In this document: positions 18,129 through 26,982 of the stretch, piece by piece
Layout: each line of letters starts with the position of its first letter
Numbering within the stretch: position 1 is the stretch's first letter
Assembly: GCF_023554255.2 (NCBI RefSeq)
Contig: NZ_JAMJWD020000005.1
Location: 348,110-412,109, forward strand
Direction: 5' to 3'
Source: Phyllobacterium sp. 21LDTY02-6
Lineage (GTDB): Bacteria > Pseudomonadota > Alphaproteobacteria > Rhizobiales > Rhizobiaceae
DNA: 64,000 bases
Made by a program: the position numbers and the translations under genes
Notes under the pieces: generated by a model
Told to the model about the DNA's origin: nothing
Databases searched by the model: none
Seen by the model: only the letters and a program-made list of their open reading frames with translations

Positions 18129-18420
18129 CTAGGTGCTTAGTTCCGGCATTTGATGGGTTGGATCAAGTGTGAATGTTTCTGGCTCTTTTTGTCCAACATT
18201 TGCAGATATGTTCGTAAGGTGTGAGTCCTTTGAGGGTCTTGAGGCGACGCCTAAAGTTGTAGGCGGTAATGAAGTCAGCGACGTGCTGGCGGAGTTGATC
18301 ATGGCTTTCATAATAATAGCGTTTGACTGTTGCATGCTTGAGGGTCCGATTCATTCGTTCGACCTGCCATTGGTCCAGGGATGTTTCGGCTTGGACACGT
18401 CAAGGGTTTGGATCCATCGG
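18129..18420 (-). pseudogene. IS481-family transposase, 3' remnant with frameshifts
   Basis: Only the C-terminal integrase end of a rhizobial IS481-type transposase remains. Reading leftwards from 18420 the pieces are KHPWTN (HPWTNGQVERMNRT region), then MNRTLKHATVKRYYYESHDQ and YNFRRRLKTLKGLTPYEHIC, then the terminal DPTHQMPELST in another frame. A base is missing inside the NGQVER codons. A second shift near 18180 puts the last residues in the frame ending at 18129. The catalytic DDE core upstream is absent, so it is inactive. It separates the peptide-importer operon from the IclR/CoA operon and may mark an old insertion boundary. Confidence 0.82.
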
Positions 18421-18474
18421 ATCCTTACAGCAATTTCTGTCGGTCCTCTCCGCGGGAGAAGCGTATTCGGCAGA

Positions 18475-19263
18475 TTAGAACACTTTCATGCCAAGGGCAT
18501 TCGATATGTTCCTCGCTGCAGCCAGCAACATTTCTTGGGCGGTATCGATGGGAACGTACATAGCTTTCTGAGTCAAAAACAGCATGGTTAATGATGCCTG
18601 CACCTGACCGGTCAAATCGAAAACTGGCGCACCGATGTTTGTTACTCCGTCGATCGTCGTACTCGCCTCGCGAACAAAGCCTGCCTTGCGGACTTCATCG
18701 AGCCTTCCGGGAATGCCACGCTGGGCGGCGAAACTCATATTACTGGGAGACAGCTGTCCGAGCCAGCGCTCCCGTGAGCTATCATCTTCGAAGGCTAGCA
18801 GAACTAAACCTGACGTCGTCTCAAGAACCGGGATAAGCGCGCCTAGTCTAGCTCCGATACCGATGGGCAGCGGTGAGCTAACTTGCCCAATAATAAGCGC
18901 GTTCATATTGTTTCGGACGGCGAGGTGGCAAGATTGGCCAGTTTGATCTGCCAATGAGCGCATAATCGGTAATGCTTCCAGGAGCAGGCGCTCGACTGGA
19001 GGGTGCCTGTATGCCAACTCAAAAAATTTGTCTGAGAGAATGTACTTTCCATCCTCCCGCAAGAGATATCCTCTCTCCTCAAGTGTTACGAGGACGCGAA
19101 AGACTTCCGTTACATTGCGTCCGAGTGCCTTGGCGAGTTCTTGCTGTGTTAGGCCTGCCTCAGTTTTGCTAAGGAGTTCCAGGACATCCAAGGCTTTATC
19201 TGAAGCGGGCGACGTATATTTTCTGGTCGTCGACCCAACGCTATCATTCATTTTCTTGTGCAT
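18475..19263 (-). CDS. IclR-family transcriptional regulator
   Basis: A 262-residue IclR-type regulator, counting from the ATG at 19263 (an ATG at 19251 is equally possible; a longer in-frame start at 19347 adds an unlikely leader). The N-terminal winged helix is visible as LDVLELLSKTEAGLTQQELA and EVFRVLVTLEERGYLLRED. The C-terminal effector domain contains PLPIGIGARLGALIPV and a GVTNIGAPVFDLTGQVQASL segment. It follows the six-gene CoA/aldolase operon on the same strand, so it is the likely local regulator of the promoter at 26333. A tandem repeat at 26393-26420 is a candidate target. The ligand is probably an intermediate of that pathway. Confidence 0.92.
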   Translation of the reverse strand: MHKKMNDSVGSTTRKYTSPASDKALDVLELLSKTEAGLTQQELAKALGRNVTEVFRVLVTLEERGYLLREDGKYILSDKFFELAYRHPPVERLLLEALPIMRSLADQTGQSCHLAVRNNMNALIIGQVSSPLPIGIGARLGALIPVLETTSGLVLLAFEDDSSRERWLGQLSPSNMSFAAQRGIPGRLDEVRKAGFVREASTTIDGVTNIGAPVFDLTGQVQASLTMLFLTQKAMYVPIDTAQEMLLAAARNISNALGMKVF

Positions 19264-19674
19264 TCTCGATCCGTCCTGTCGGTCACAACCCTGAAGTTGA
19301 TGATCATAAGTCGATGTCATCTCATGATCATCCAGTTTGGGCAACATGCCGAGTCAACGACGTAGTTCCGAATACCAGCCGACCGAGGTTAACGACATTT
19401 CCCCGATGCCTCATCGACCAGGTTAGTGCATTTTGCTTAAGAAATTAGGTTTCATTTTTAAAAATTGTTTTGTTAACCAGTGCTCGGCCTCGTTGGGAGT
19501 TGCAGGCGACGCTCTTAGAAATGAAATAGAGGATGATTAACGTCCCATCATTTCCATGTCCCGTTCGGCCGGCAACAGGTTATTCTCATTCGGTTCACGC
19601 GACCACTTCAGGGCACGCGGGCAGGCAAGTCCGCAGCGGAGTTCTTTGGCGTAGTATCTACTGGCTAAGCTAGT
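19264..19674. other. Intergenic, 411 bp, upstream of iclR gene
   Basis: This is the AT-rich leader between the DapA-like gene (stop at 19675) and the IclR gene, both on the minus strand. The densest AT tract is 19430-19485 and includes a GAAA-TTAGG-TTTC dyad at 19441-19453 that could be an autoregulatory site. It presumably holds the iclR promoter. No open frame with coding character is seen. Confidence 0.45.
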
Positions 19675-20604
19675 TCACTTCCCCCAACGCAGGACAAGCG
19701 GATTCAGTCGTCGAGCAAGTTCGATGAGACCTCTTCTGGTATCTTCGTGCACCGGAGCAAGCGGCGCCCGGACATGATCAGATTGAATGACTCCACCTTC
19801 CTTCAGCAGGATTTTTGCAGTAGCGATGCTCGATTGGCGGTTCTCGTAATTGATCAGCGGAAGCCACGATTCATAGAGTTCCAGCGCCCGCCCGCGATCG
19901 CCTGTGAAGTAAGCATCGAGGATCGTTTTGATACCATCGGGATAACCACCACCCGTCATTGCTCCGGTGGCTCCGGCATCAAGATCCGCCATCAGTGTGA
20001 TCGCTTCCTCGCCATCCCACGGGCCAAGCACGGCATCACCGCCGATCGCGATCAGGTCACGGAGTTTGGAGGCAGCCTGCGCAACTTCAATCTTGAAGTA
20101 GGAGACGTTGGGGATTTCTTTCGCCATTTTTGCAAGGAACGGGGCGGTCAGAATTGTACCCGATGCGGGAGCATCCTGGATCATGATCGGGATTGAAATC
20201 GCGTCAGAGACAACCTGGAAGAATTTGAAGATGCCCGGCTCTGCGACCCTGAACGTAGCGCCGTGATAGGGGGGCATGATCATGACCATGGCCGCACCAG
20301 CATCTTGGGCGCGCTTGCTGCGCTCGGCGCAAATCTTGTTGGAGAAATGAGTCGTCGTAACAATAACAGGCACACGTCCGGCGACCTGTTCAAGTGCAAC
20401 CTGCATGATGGTCTCCCGTTCGCTATCGGTCAGCGAAAACTGTTCCGAAAAATTTGCAAGTATGCACAGACCGTCCGACCCGGCATCAATCATAAAGTCG
20501 ATACAACGACGTTGGCCCTCGAGGTCGAGTGCTCCATCCTGGTTGAAGATGGTGGGGACGACAGGAAAAACGCCCTTGTAGGCTACTGAAGGACTGCTCG
20601 TCAC
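19675..20604 (-). CDS. Dihydrodipicolinate synthase/aldolase family protein
   Basis: A 309-residue class I (Schiff-base) aldolase of the DapA family, counted from the GTG at 20604 (a TTG at 20673 inside the upstream ligase gene is the alternative). The (beta/alpha)8 barrel shows GVFPVVPTIFNQDGALD at the start, the VTTTHFSNK strand, catalytic Tyr in MIMPPYHGATF and the Schiff-base Lys in VSYFKIEVAQAASKL. The usual DapA lysine-pathway context is absent. It is the last gene of a CoA-ligase/CoA-transferase/hydratase operon, so it probably cleaves or forms a 2-keto acid specific to that pathway. The exact reaction is unknown. Confidence 0.88.
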   Translation of the reverse strand: MTSSPSVAYKGVFPVVPTIFNQDGALDLEGQRRCIDFMIDAGSDGLCILANFSEQFSLTDSERETIMQVALEQVAGRVPVIVTTTHFSNKICAERSKRAQDAGAAMVMIMPPYHGATFRVAEPGIFKFFQVVSDAISIPIMIQDAPASGTILTAPFLAKMAKEIPNVSYFKIEVAQAASKLRDLIAIGGDAVLGPWDGEEAITLMADLDAGATGAMTGGGYPDGIKTILDAYFTGDRGRALELYESWLPLINYENRQSSIATAKILLKEGGVIQSDHVRAPLAPVHEDTRRGLIELARRLNPLVLRWGK

Positions 20605-20656
20605 ATGATATCCAGTTCTGTTTGGTGCTTGTTGCAGGCTGAAGAGGTTTGACTGA

Positions 20657-22180
20657 TTAGGCTTCTTGATCAAGAAGTTGACGAATGGCCGACTTACTAA
20701 TCTTGCCAGTGCTGGTTTTTGGAAGCTTCTCGACGAAGAAGATCTGAGAGGGCTTTTTGTAGCTGGCGAGATGTTGGCAGCAATGGTCGATGATATGATC
20801 TACGCTAACCCAACTGCCAGGCTTGCAGGCAACGACGGCGACCGCTTTCTCTCCCCAGCGAGGATCTGGCTGGCTCACGACCGCGACCTCGGCGATTTCG
20901 GGTATCCTTGAGATTACTCGTTCGATCTCAGCCGGATAGATATTAAAACCACCAGAAATCAGCACGTCGCGCTTTCTTCCGACAATTTCCAGATATCCGT
21001 CAGTGTCGAAGCGTCCTAAATCGCCGGATGAGTACCAGCCGTCTTCGCTGAGAACCTCGGCGGTTTCTGCGGGACGGTTCCAGTACCCGCTCATCACGTT
21101 CTGGCCACGGACCTGAATTTCGCCGACCTCATCGGAGAGGTTGGCAAGGCGCACCTCAATATTTGGGCATACCTTGCCTGCAGAGCGCAAGCGGGCTTCG
21201 GAAGACGACGCCTGATCCCTCGCGGAGAAGCTCGACACAGGGATCAAAGCCTCACTCATCCCGTAGATTTGCAGAAGTACATTGCCGAACATTTGGCGTG
21301 CGGCAACGATCGTCTCAGGGCTGATTGTTGATCCACCATATGGCATACTCCGCAGGCTTCTGATTGGGCCTGAACGATTGTGCAAAACGAGGTCCCCAAT
21401 CATCGTCGGGACCATCGGGATACAGGTCGCAGCGACCCGGTTGGCTTGATCCACAAAGGTTGACGGGTCAAACTTGTACATCAAAGCAATCGCACCGCCA
21501 TAGGCCGCGAAGGCGGATGCCACAGAGCCACTAAAATGGCTCATCGGTGCAGCATGCAATAGGACGTCGCCTTCGCCGATGGTTGGAAGCAAGGCACGCG
21601 TGTTTGTTGCCATCGCGAACCAGGAACCATGGCTGTTCATGGCACCCTTTGGACGGCCGGTCGTGCCCGACGTATACATGAGCGATGCAAGGTCATCCGA
21701 AGCGATCGATGGGGCGGGCGGCGTTGGAAGATCGCAGTTGATGAGCGCGCTAAGAGTGATGAAACGATCGGAAGCGTCCTCGGGGACGATGATGGGAATG
21801 GAACTCCGCAACGCTTCGGCAATTCGCGATTCGCAAATGATCAGTGCGGCATTACAGTCCTCAATAACGTAGTCGATTTCCTCCGGATGCAGCCGCGGAC
21901 TGAGTGCAACCCGCACCCAGCCCCAAAGCGCAAGCGCTCGCTCAACGACGAGCATTTCCCAGCGATTGTCCAGCGCTAGAACGATGCGCGCTCCAACCGC
22001 AATGCCGTGCTGCAGCATCCAAGCGGCCACTTTGCGGGCCCTGACAAGCACATCGTCATAGGTGTACCAGCCACCTGGGGTGAGCACGGCGCGACTGCCA
22101 GGAAATGACTGATGAGCCCTTTTAAGAAGACCGGCCCAAGTTTCCTGTGTGATCGGTGTCGCGGCGAGCGGGCGGGTCAC
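20657..22180 (-). CDS. Acyl-CoA ligase (AMP-forming)
   Basis: A 507-residue adenylate-forming ligase that activates a carboxylic acid to its CoA thioester. The P-loop motif is LMYTSGTTGRPKGAMNSHG near residue 180 and A5 is IYGMSEA near 310. The hinge and C-terminal lid read GWYSSGDLGRFDTDGYLEIV and GRKRDVLISGGFNIYPAEIE, with the catalytic Lys in KLPKTSTGKISK near the end. The GTG at 22180 overlaps the preceding stop (GTGA), which decides the start over a TTG at 22216. With the MaoC and CaiB genes it indicates CoA-dependent degradation of an imported organic acid. Confidence 0.93.
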   Translation of the reverse strand: MTRPLAATPITQETWAGLLKRAHQSFPGSRAVLTPGGWYTYDDVLVRARKVAAWMLQHGIAVGARIVLALDNRWEMLVVERALALWGWVRVALSPRLHPEEIDYVIEDCNAALIICESRIAEALRSSIPIIVPEDASDRFITLSALINCDLPTPPAPSIASDDLASLMYTSGTTGRPKGAMNSHGSWFAMATNTRALLPTIGEGDVLLHAAPMSHFSGSVASAFAAYGGAIALMYKFDPSTFVDQANRVAATCIPMVPTMIGDLVLHNRSGPIRSLRSMPYGGSTISPETIVAARQMFGNVLLQIYGMSEALIPVSSFSARDQASSSEARLRSAGKVCPNIEVRLANLSDEVGEIQVRGQNVMSGYWNRPAETAEVLSEDGWYSSGDLGRFDTDGYLEIVGRKRDVLISGGFNIYPAEIERVISRIPEIAEVAVVSQPDPRWGEKAVAVVACKPGSWVSVDHIIDHCCQHLASYKKPSQIFFVEKLPKTSTGKISKSAIRQLLDQEA

Positions 22181-23349
22181 TTCACTCGTGCTTCCGGTCG
22201 GCAAAAATGCCTCCAAAGATCGTTGAACTTGTCGACGATGACACGGTCCGGTGCGTCCTCCCGAACCAACTGGTGAAGAAGCTCGCCGCCTTTGCGTTGG
22301 AAGGCAGGATAGCCGGGCACACGCGGCCTTACAAACGACTTGTCGAGGGATTCCAATGTAGGTTCAAAGAAATTCGGGCAGATTTCATTGACCTTCTTAT
22401 CGGTCCACGCATGGCGGTGTGCAGGCTGTCCGCCAGATTCTGCATAAATGCCGGACTGAATCTGCTGCGACGACAAGACTTCCAGCACGGCGCGGATGGC
22501 ATCGATTTCCGTGCTTCGACGAGACACTGCAAGTCCGACACCCCCAAGCATCCCAGCTCCCACTGTGCCAGTACAGCTCGGGACCGCCGTAAAGTTGAGC
22601 GGCTTGGCATATTCACCAGGGCGTGCATAATTCGAATAGCCGAATGCGACGGGCGTATAGAAGATATCGTCATGTGTAGTCATATGATTAAAGATGTCGA
22701 TTGGGTCTGCATTCCACGAAAGTTCGACAGCCTTGCTCATCAGTCTCTTCAGACAGGCGAGTGCCTTCAAAGCGGTTTCCCTTTCAATGCCTTCGTCACT
22801 CCACCAAACGGGGCGCAGGTCCGGCAATACGGCGTCGGTATCGGCGAACGCGTGGCATATGGTTGCATAGGCCAGAAGCATATGTGTCGGATTGGCCGCC
22901 ATTCCAACCTTTCCAGTGTTGGACAGCTTGAGAACGTCATCCCAGGTTTTTGGGACGTCAATCTCTGCCAGAAAGTCTGGTCGATAGGCTGCAACCTGGG
23001 ATGCTGCATCGACCGGCGCCGCCCACAGTTTCCCCATCCATTCATAGCTTGAGGTACTGGGGCCGACGGCGTTATCACGGTAGTCCTGATAGGTACCCTT
23101 GCCGATGATCTCGCAAATTGGTTGGAGCGCCTTTTGTGCGAAGGCGTCACCCATAAACGGATGATCGATCGACATCAAATCGTAACTTGCTGCAAGCATC
23201 TCGATAGAAGCCTCTTCGAAGCCCTGAAGCGGCCTCGTGTCCCATTGGATATCGATACCGCGTTCTGCCAGGAGTGGGATACAGGCACGCAAAGGATCGA
23301 TCCCACGGGAATGGCTCCACGCTATTCCCTTGAGTTGTATATTCGTCAT
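22177..23349 (-). CDS. Solute-binding-protein-like, no signal peptide
   Basis: A 390-residue protein with the fold pattern of family 1 extracellular solute-binding proteins: KGIAWSHSRGIDPLRA, then YDLMSIDHPFMGDAFAQKAL, GKLWAAPVDAASQVAAYRPD and VPKTWDDVLKLSNTGKVGMA. The N-terminus (MTNIQLKGIAWSH) starts directly in the first beta strand, with no hydrophobic signal or lipobox, and no permease or ABC ATPase lies in the operon. It should therefore be cytoplasmic. It sits between the CaiB CoA-transferase (36 bp upstream) and the acyl-CoA ligase (GTGA overlap). A role as an intracellular ligand-binding or even catalytic protein in CoA metabolism is inferred; no such function is established to my knowledge. 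Confidence 0.82.
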   Translation of the reverse strand: MTNIQLKGIAWSHSRGIDPLRACIPLLAERGIDIQWDTRPLQGFEEASIEMLAASYDLMSIDHPFMGDAFAQKALQPICEIIGKGTYQDYRDNAVGPSTSSYEWMGKLWAAPVDAASQVAAYRPDFLAEIDVPKTWDDVLKLSNTGKVGMAANPTHMLLAYATICHAFADTDAVLPDLRPVWWSDEGIERETALKALACLKRLMSKAVELSWNADPIDIFNHMTTHDDIFYTPVAFGYSNYARPGEYAKPLNFTAVPSCTGTVGAGMLGGVGLAVSRRSTEIDAIRAVLEVLSSQQIQSGIYAESGGQPAHRHAWTDKKVNEICPNFFEPTLESLDKSFVRPRVPGYPAFQRKGGELLHQLVREDAPDRVIVDKFNDLWRHFCRPEARVK

Positions 23350-23385
23350 GATTTTGATCTCAACTTTGTTCAATGCGTAACCAGC

Positions 23386-24570
23386 TCACGACTGGCTGGT
23401 AGGGTACCCGAGGGCGGTCCGGACAAGCTCGTCATGCTGACCAACAGTCGGGACAGGAAGACGGTCCACCTTGTCGATGCCGCTCATTGAAAAAGGTAGA
23501 CCAATTGCGCGGAACTTCTCGCCGCCAGGGCCGGAAATATTTTCGACGTATCCGTTCTCCTGAACCTGCTCGCTTTCCACGATCTCAGACACCGTCTGAA
23601 CGGGCGCGACCCACATGCCTTGCTCGGTCAGATCAGCCCGCCATTCTTCGGTCGAGCGCGTCGCCATCTTCTCGACGAGGATGGAATTGACCTCATCACG
23701 TTTCAAGAACCACTCATCGTCAGTACAGTTCAAGAGTTCATCGGAAAGACCGAAGATCTCCTTCAGGCGCCCGCGCGGCGTCATAGACATTGCCAAGAAG
23801 CCATCGGATGTGCGGTACACGCCATAAGGTGCGTCCGTCCATGGAGCAGCGATGCCGGACTCGCTTCGTTCCCACTGAAGGTCAGTGTTCATCGCGACCA
23901 ATGCCTCCTGGCACTGGATCATTAATGATGCACCGAGAAGACTTGCCGATACATTCCTTGAGATGCCGTTTTCGCGTGCGTCAAGCACGGCAGAGACAAT
24001 CGAGAATGCGAGCAAAAATGCCGTGGATCCATCGAGGACGGGAGCTCCCGTCGGCACTGGTGGACCATTTCTGGGACCGCTATTGGCGGCAAGTCCACTC
24101 ATCGACTGCAGTAGCATGTCCTGGCCAGGTCGTTTGACGAGTGGGCCCTTCGGGCCGAAACCGGAGCCGGAGGCGTAGACGATACAGGGATTGATTTCCC
24201 GCAGAGCTTCGTAGCTGAAGCCTAAACGTTCCATGACCCCAGGGCGAAAGTTCTCGACGACGACGTCGCACTTCTTCACCAGGTCGAAAAGGAAAGCTCT
24301 GTCTTCTTCATCATTCAGATCGGCCGTCACCGCAAGTTTGTTACGGTTGAAGGCAAGGAAATAAGGAGATTCGCCCAGCAACTTCCGGCCGCGGGGCATG
24401 TAGCTACGCTCCCACTCGCCCACCTGTGGTCGCTCGACCTTGATGACAGCGGCACCAAGGTCGCCAAGCAGCTGCGTAGCGACCGGACCCATCATCATCT
24501 GCGTGAAATCGAGAACGGTGACGTCGCGGAGCGGACCAGTGCCGCGGAATTCGCTCAAGAATGGGTTCAT
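23386..24570 (-). CDS. CaiB/BaiF family CoA-transferase
   Basis: A 394-residue class III CoA-transferase moving CoA between carboxylic acids through a glutamyl/aspartyl anhydride mechanism. The N-terminus has VLDFTQMMMGPVATQLLGDL and GAAVIKVERP. The catalytic Asp is in GQDMLLQSMSGLAANSG near residue 150-165, matching the formyl-CoA transferase D-x(2)-x-Q-MSG pattern. AAAGG precedes the ATG at 24570, which overlaps the MaoC stop by four bases. It probably exchanges CoA between a pathway product and the incoming acid, complementing the ATP-driven ligase. Donor and acceptor cannot be read from sequence. Confidence 0.93.
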   Translation of the reverse strand: MNPFLSEFRGTGPLRDVTVLDFTQMMMGPVATQLLGDLGAAVIKVERPQVGEWERSYMPRGRKLLGESPYFLAFNRNKLAVTADLNDEEDRAFLFDLVKKCDVVVENFRPGVMERLGFSYEALREINPCIVYASGSGFGPKGPLVKRPGQDMLLQSMSGLAANSGPRNGPPVPTGAPVLDGSTAFLLAFSIVSAVLDARENGISRNVSASLLGASLMIQCQEALVAMNTDLQWERSESGIAAPWTDAPYGVYRTSDGFLAMSMTPRGRLKEIFGLSDELLNCTDDEWFLKRDEVNSILVEKMATRSTEEWRADLTEQGMWVAPVQTVSEIVESEQVQENGYVENISGPGGEKFRAIGLPFSMSGIDKVDRLPVPTVGQHDELVRTALGYPTSQS

Positions 24571-25019
24571 GTTGAAGCCTTTCTGTCGATGGCAAGAATG
24601 TGAAGGCAACTGAATACGGTCACTCCGTCTTGGTTTTGACCAGTGTATTTCTTGGTAACGAGACCGATTTCCGGCTTGCGATGGGGCGTAAGCTCCATGA
24701 CCTCGCTCCATGCGACGATGGTGTCGCCCGCCCTGACAGGGGCGGGAAATCGGACTTTTTCGTATCCGTAGGAAATGGCCTTCATGTTGTATTCGACGCA
24801 GAGCCCGGTCACGATAGAAAAGGTCAGCATGCCGTGCACAAGCCTTCCGCCGTAGCGGGGAGCCGCAAAACTTTCATCGATATGAGCCGGATGGAAGTCA
24901 AGGGTAAGACCTGCGAACATGGTGGTGTCAGCCTGATCTACCGTGCGTCGGCGCTCGATATCGCGTTCGCCGATAGTGTAATCTTCGAAGTATCGTTCAA
25001 TAGTCTGCCAACCAGGCAT
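24567..25019 (-). CDS. MaoC-like enoyl-CoA hydratase
   Basis: A 150-residue hot-dog-fold hydratase. The catalytic Asp/His pair sits in LDFHPAHIDESFAAPRYGG near residues 40-58, as in (R)-specific enoyl-CoA hydratase and mesaconyl-CoA hydratase. It is followed by RLVHGMLTFSIVTGL and the VRAGDTIVAWSEV strand. ATG at 25019 is chosen because GGAGGAAACC precedes it; an upstream TTG has no such site. It probably hydrates the CoA thioester made by the CoA-transferase or ligase of the same operon. Gene order MFS-MaoC-CaiB resembles small dicarboxylate or branched acid degradation clusters. Confidence 0.92.
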   Translation of the reverse strand: MPGWQTIERYFEDYTIGERDIERRRTVDQADTTMFAGLTLDFHPAHIDESFAAPRYGGRLVHGMLTFSIVTGLCVEYNMKAISYGYEKVRFPAPVRAGDTIVAWSEVMELTPHRKPEIGLVTKKYTGQNQDGVTVFSCLHILAIDRKAST

Positions 25020-25031
25020 GGTTTCCTCCAA

Positions 25032-26333
25032 TCAGACCGCGTCTTGTGCGGTTTCGAGCCGACCCCAGATCAGCAGGGTGGCAATGCCGACGACACAGAT
25101 AGCCGCGGAGACACCAAATGTAAGAGCCCAGGATCCCGTGTGATCTACGATGTATCCGACGAGCCATGGTGCAAAGATTCCGGACGTATTGGCGATGAAG
25201 TGAACGAATCCTACGACTCCGCCAAGACGCGAGCCCGGCATTGTGTCGCTGATCAATAGGAAATACTGGCTCCCGGTGAGGTAGAGCAGGAAGACGACTG
25301 CAGACATCAGTGCAACAGCCATTGCAAGCGAGGACACGACGCCAATACCACAAAGAAGGATTGCCGTTCCGGTCAGTCCGAAGATGATCATCCACTTGCG
25401 GGCGGCGGCAGGATTGCCCGTCCGAATTGCGATGCGGTCAGTAATAACGCCGCCTGCCATATATCCGATCACCCCAAGAACCCACGGGATTGTTCCGACC
25501 CAGGCGACACTCTTGATGTCGAGATTACGTGCATCGACCAGATAGACGGGGAACCAGGATAGAAACGTGTAGAGTACCCAGGCATACCCGAAGAACGCAG
25601 TCGCGGTCGCAAGGACAAGAGGCTGCTTCAAGTAGAAGCTTAAAGGCTGCTTGGCTTCGACGACAGGATCGACGTCCGCTAGTTTGTCATTCGCCAGTTC
25701 TTCGGCCTCTCTGGAATCCGCCCAGGGATGAATGTCTGGCGTGTCCCGGACAATAACCCACCAACCGATCGCCATGACAACGCCGAGAACGCCAAGAACG
25801 ATGAAGGGAATACGCCAGTCCCCTGAGATGGCCAAGAGCCAGGCGACCAACGGCGTACCAATTACACCACCGAGTGGCGTGCAACCTTGGCTGATGCCGA
25901 CGGCGGTGCCCATCTGACTTTTCGGGAACCAGTTCTTCATGGTCTTTACGGTGACCGCTCCCTGTGGTCCTTCGCCAAAGCCGAAGAAGAAGCGGATGAA
26001 AAGGAAACTGATATAGCCAGTGCCCGCTGCGGTAAGTGCGGTGAAGATGCTCCACCAGGCAACGGCACCGCCCATCACGGCCCGTGGGCCGTATTTGTCT
26101 GCGAGCCAACCGCCGATAAAGCAGAACGGAGCATAGCCGAAGAAGAACAAGCTGGTGATCAAGCCGAACTCGGTCTTCGTCAGGCCGAATTCCTTAATAA
26201 TCTCCGAGCCGGCCACACCGAATGCTGCGCGGTCGGCGTAGTTTAGGACAAGTACGAGAGATGTGATTCCAAGAATGAGCCAGCGGACGCGAAATGCGCG
26301 TACTGACGTCGATGATGTTTGTGTTTGTGACAT
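25032..26333 (-). CDS. MFS transporter, anion:cation symporter type
   Basis: A 433-residue, 12-helix major facilitator, first gene of the operon. The N-terminal half shows LVLNYADRAAFGVAGSEIIK and the loop 2-3 motif GGWLADKYGPRAVMGG, characteristic of the ACS family that imports organic anions such as hexuronates, phthalate or tartrate. The second half begins near residue 225. GGAGGAAAC precedes the ATG at 26333. It replaces an ABC permease as the importer for this CoA pathway, which makes the leaderless binding-protein homologue in the same operon harder to explain as transport. Confidence 0.92.
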   Translation of the reverse strand: MSQTQTSSTSVRAFRVRWLILGITSLVLVLNYADRAAFGVAGSEIIKEFGLTKTEFGLITSLFFFGYAPFCFIGGWLADKYGPRAVMGGAVAWWSIFTALTAAGTGYISFLFIRFFFGFGEGPQGAVTVKTMKNWFPKSQMGTAVGISQGCTPLGGVIGTPLVAWLLAISGDWRIPFIVLGVLGVVMAIGWWVIVRDTPDIHPWADSREAEELANDKLADVDPVVEAKQPLSFYLKQPLVLATATAFFGYAWVLYTFLSWFPVYLVDARNLDIKSVAWVGTIPWVLGVIGYMAGGVITDRIAIRTGNPAAARKWMIIFGLTGTAILLCGIGVVSSLAMAVALMSAVVFLLYLTGSQYFLLISDTMPGSRLGGVVGFVHFIANTSGIFAPWLVGYIVDHTGSWALTFGVSAAICVVGIATLLIWGRLETAQDAV

Positions 26334-26982
26334 GTTTCCTCCGATCACCGACCGCAACGACATCGGTCCTCCAAACAGGACTTTTATATAAGAAATGGAA
26401 TTTTGCAAATGGAATTTTGCAAGGTGACCCCGCTCAGAACTTGGGCGGGCCCCCGGACCGGAGGCAGATGACTGAGTTTTGAAGAGGAGAATCAAAACCT
26501 GAACTTTTTGTTATGAAGCCTCAGACGCAGTATCGCGCACTTCCCCAATCAGAATGCGAGTGGATCTTAATCGCAGCGACGACATGACGAGATCAGGCAG
26601 TGAGGCGAGGCCGACTCTTGTGCGTAGCGGAGCAGGGCGGGGGTGGACGAGGCAAATTGTCGTTCGCGCGGCCTTGATGAGCACCATGCGATCGGTAGCG
26701 TCGTTTACCCGTATCTCCAGCCACTAGGACATTCTTCCGACGCTCGGCCCGGTCGGAGCAGGACATCGGTCCGGGTTGTGGTTATGATCCAGCGTTGACG
26801 TAATTTGAAAGAGTGAAAGACGCGACGGCGGACGGCGGAAGTGGCAGCGGTGACGATGGGAGAAATGACGGCATAGTCTGGCTGCCATCAATCGTGACAC
26901 CGTACGCTTGTCCAGAACGCGGCAGAGCCTTGCAAACTCTACTTCAGATCGTGATCCGAAGGCGGTAAAACGCGAAGCATTT
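26334..26982. other. Intergenic, 649 bp, promoter then unassigned sequence
   Basis: The first 100 bp next to the MFS gene hold a tandem repeat and an AT-rich promoter-like tract (TATATAAA on the minus strand near 26386). The remaining about 550 bp (26430-26980) has GC and base pattern like coding DNA but no open frame that I recognise. It may be decayed coding sequence. No terminator hairpin is obvious for either neighbour. Confidence 0.45.
26393..26420. repeat. Tandem 14-bp direct repeat upstream of CoA operon
   Basis: The unit AAATGGAATTTTGC occurs twice head to tail without a spacer and continues as AA. It lies 60-87 bp upstream of the MFS start codon, next to an AT-rich -10-like sequence. 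TGGAAT-type half sites recall IclR-family operators, so this is a candidate target of the regulator at 18475. Confidence 0.55.

Noticed and set aside
19675..20604. Assignment of the DapA-family gene as lysine biosynthesis dapA
   Set aside because: The operon context is CoA-dependent catabolism with an IclR regulator, so a catabolic aldolase or dehydratase is more likely.
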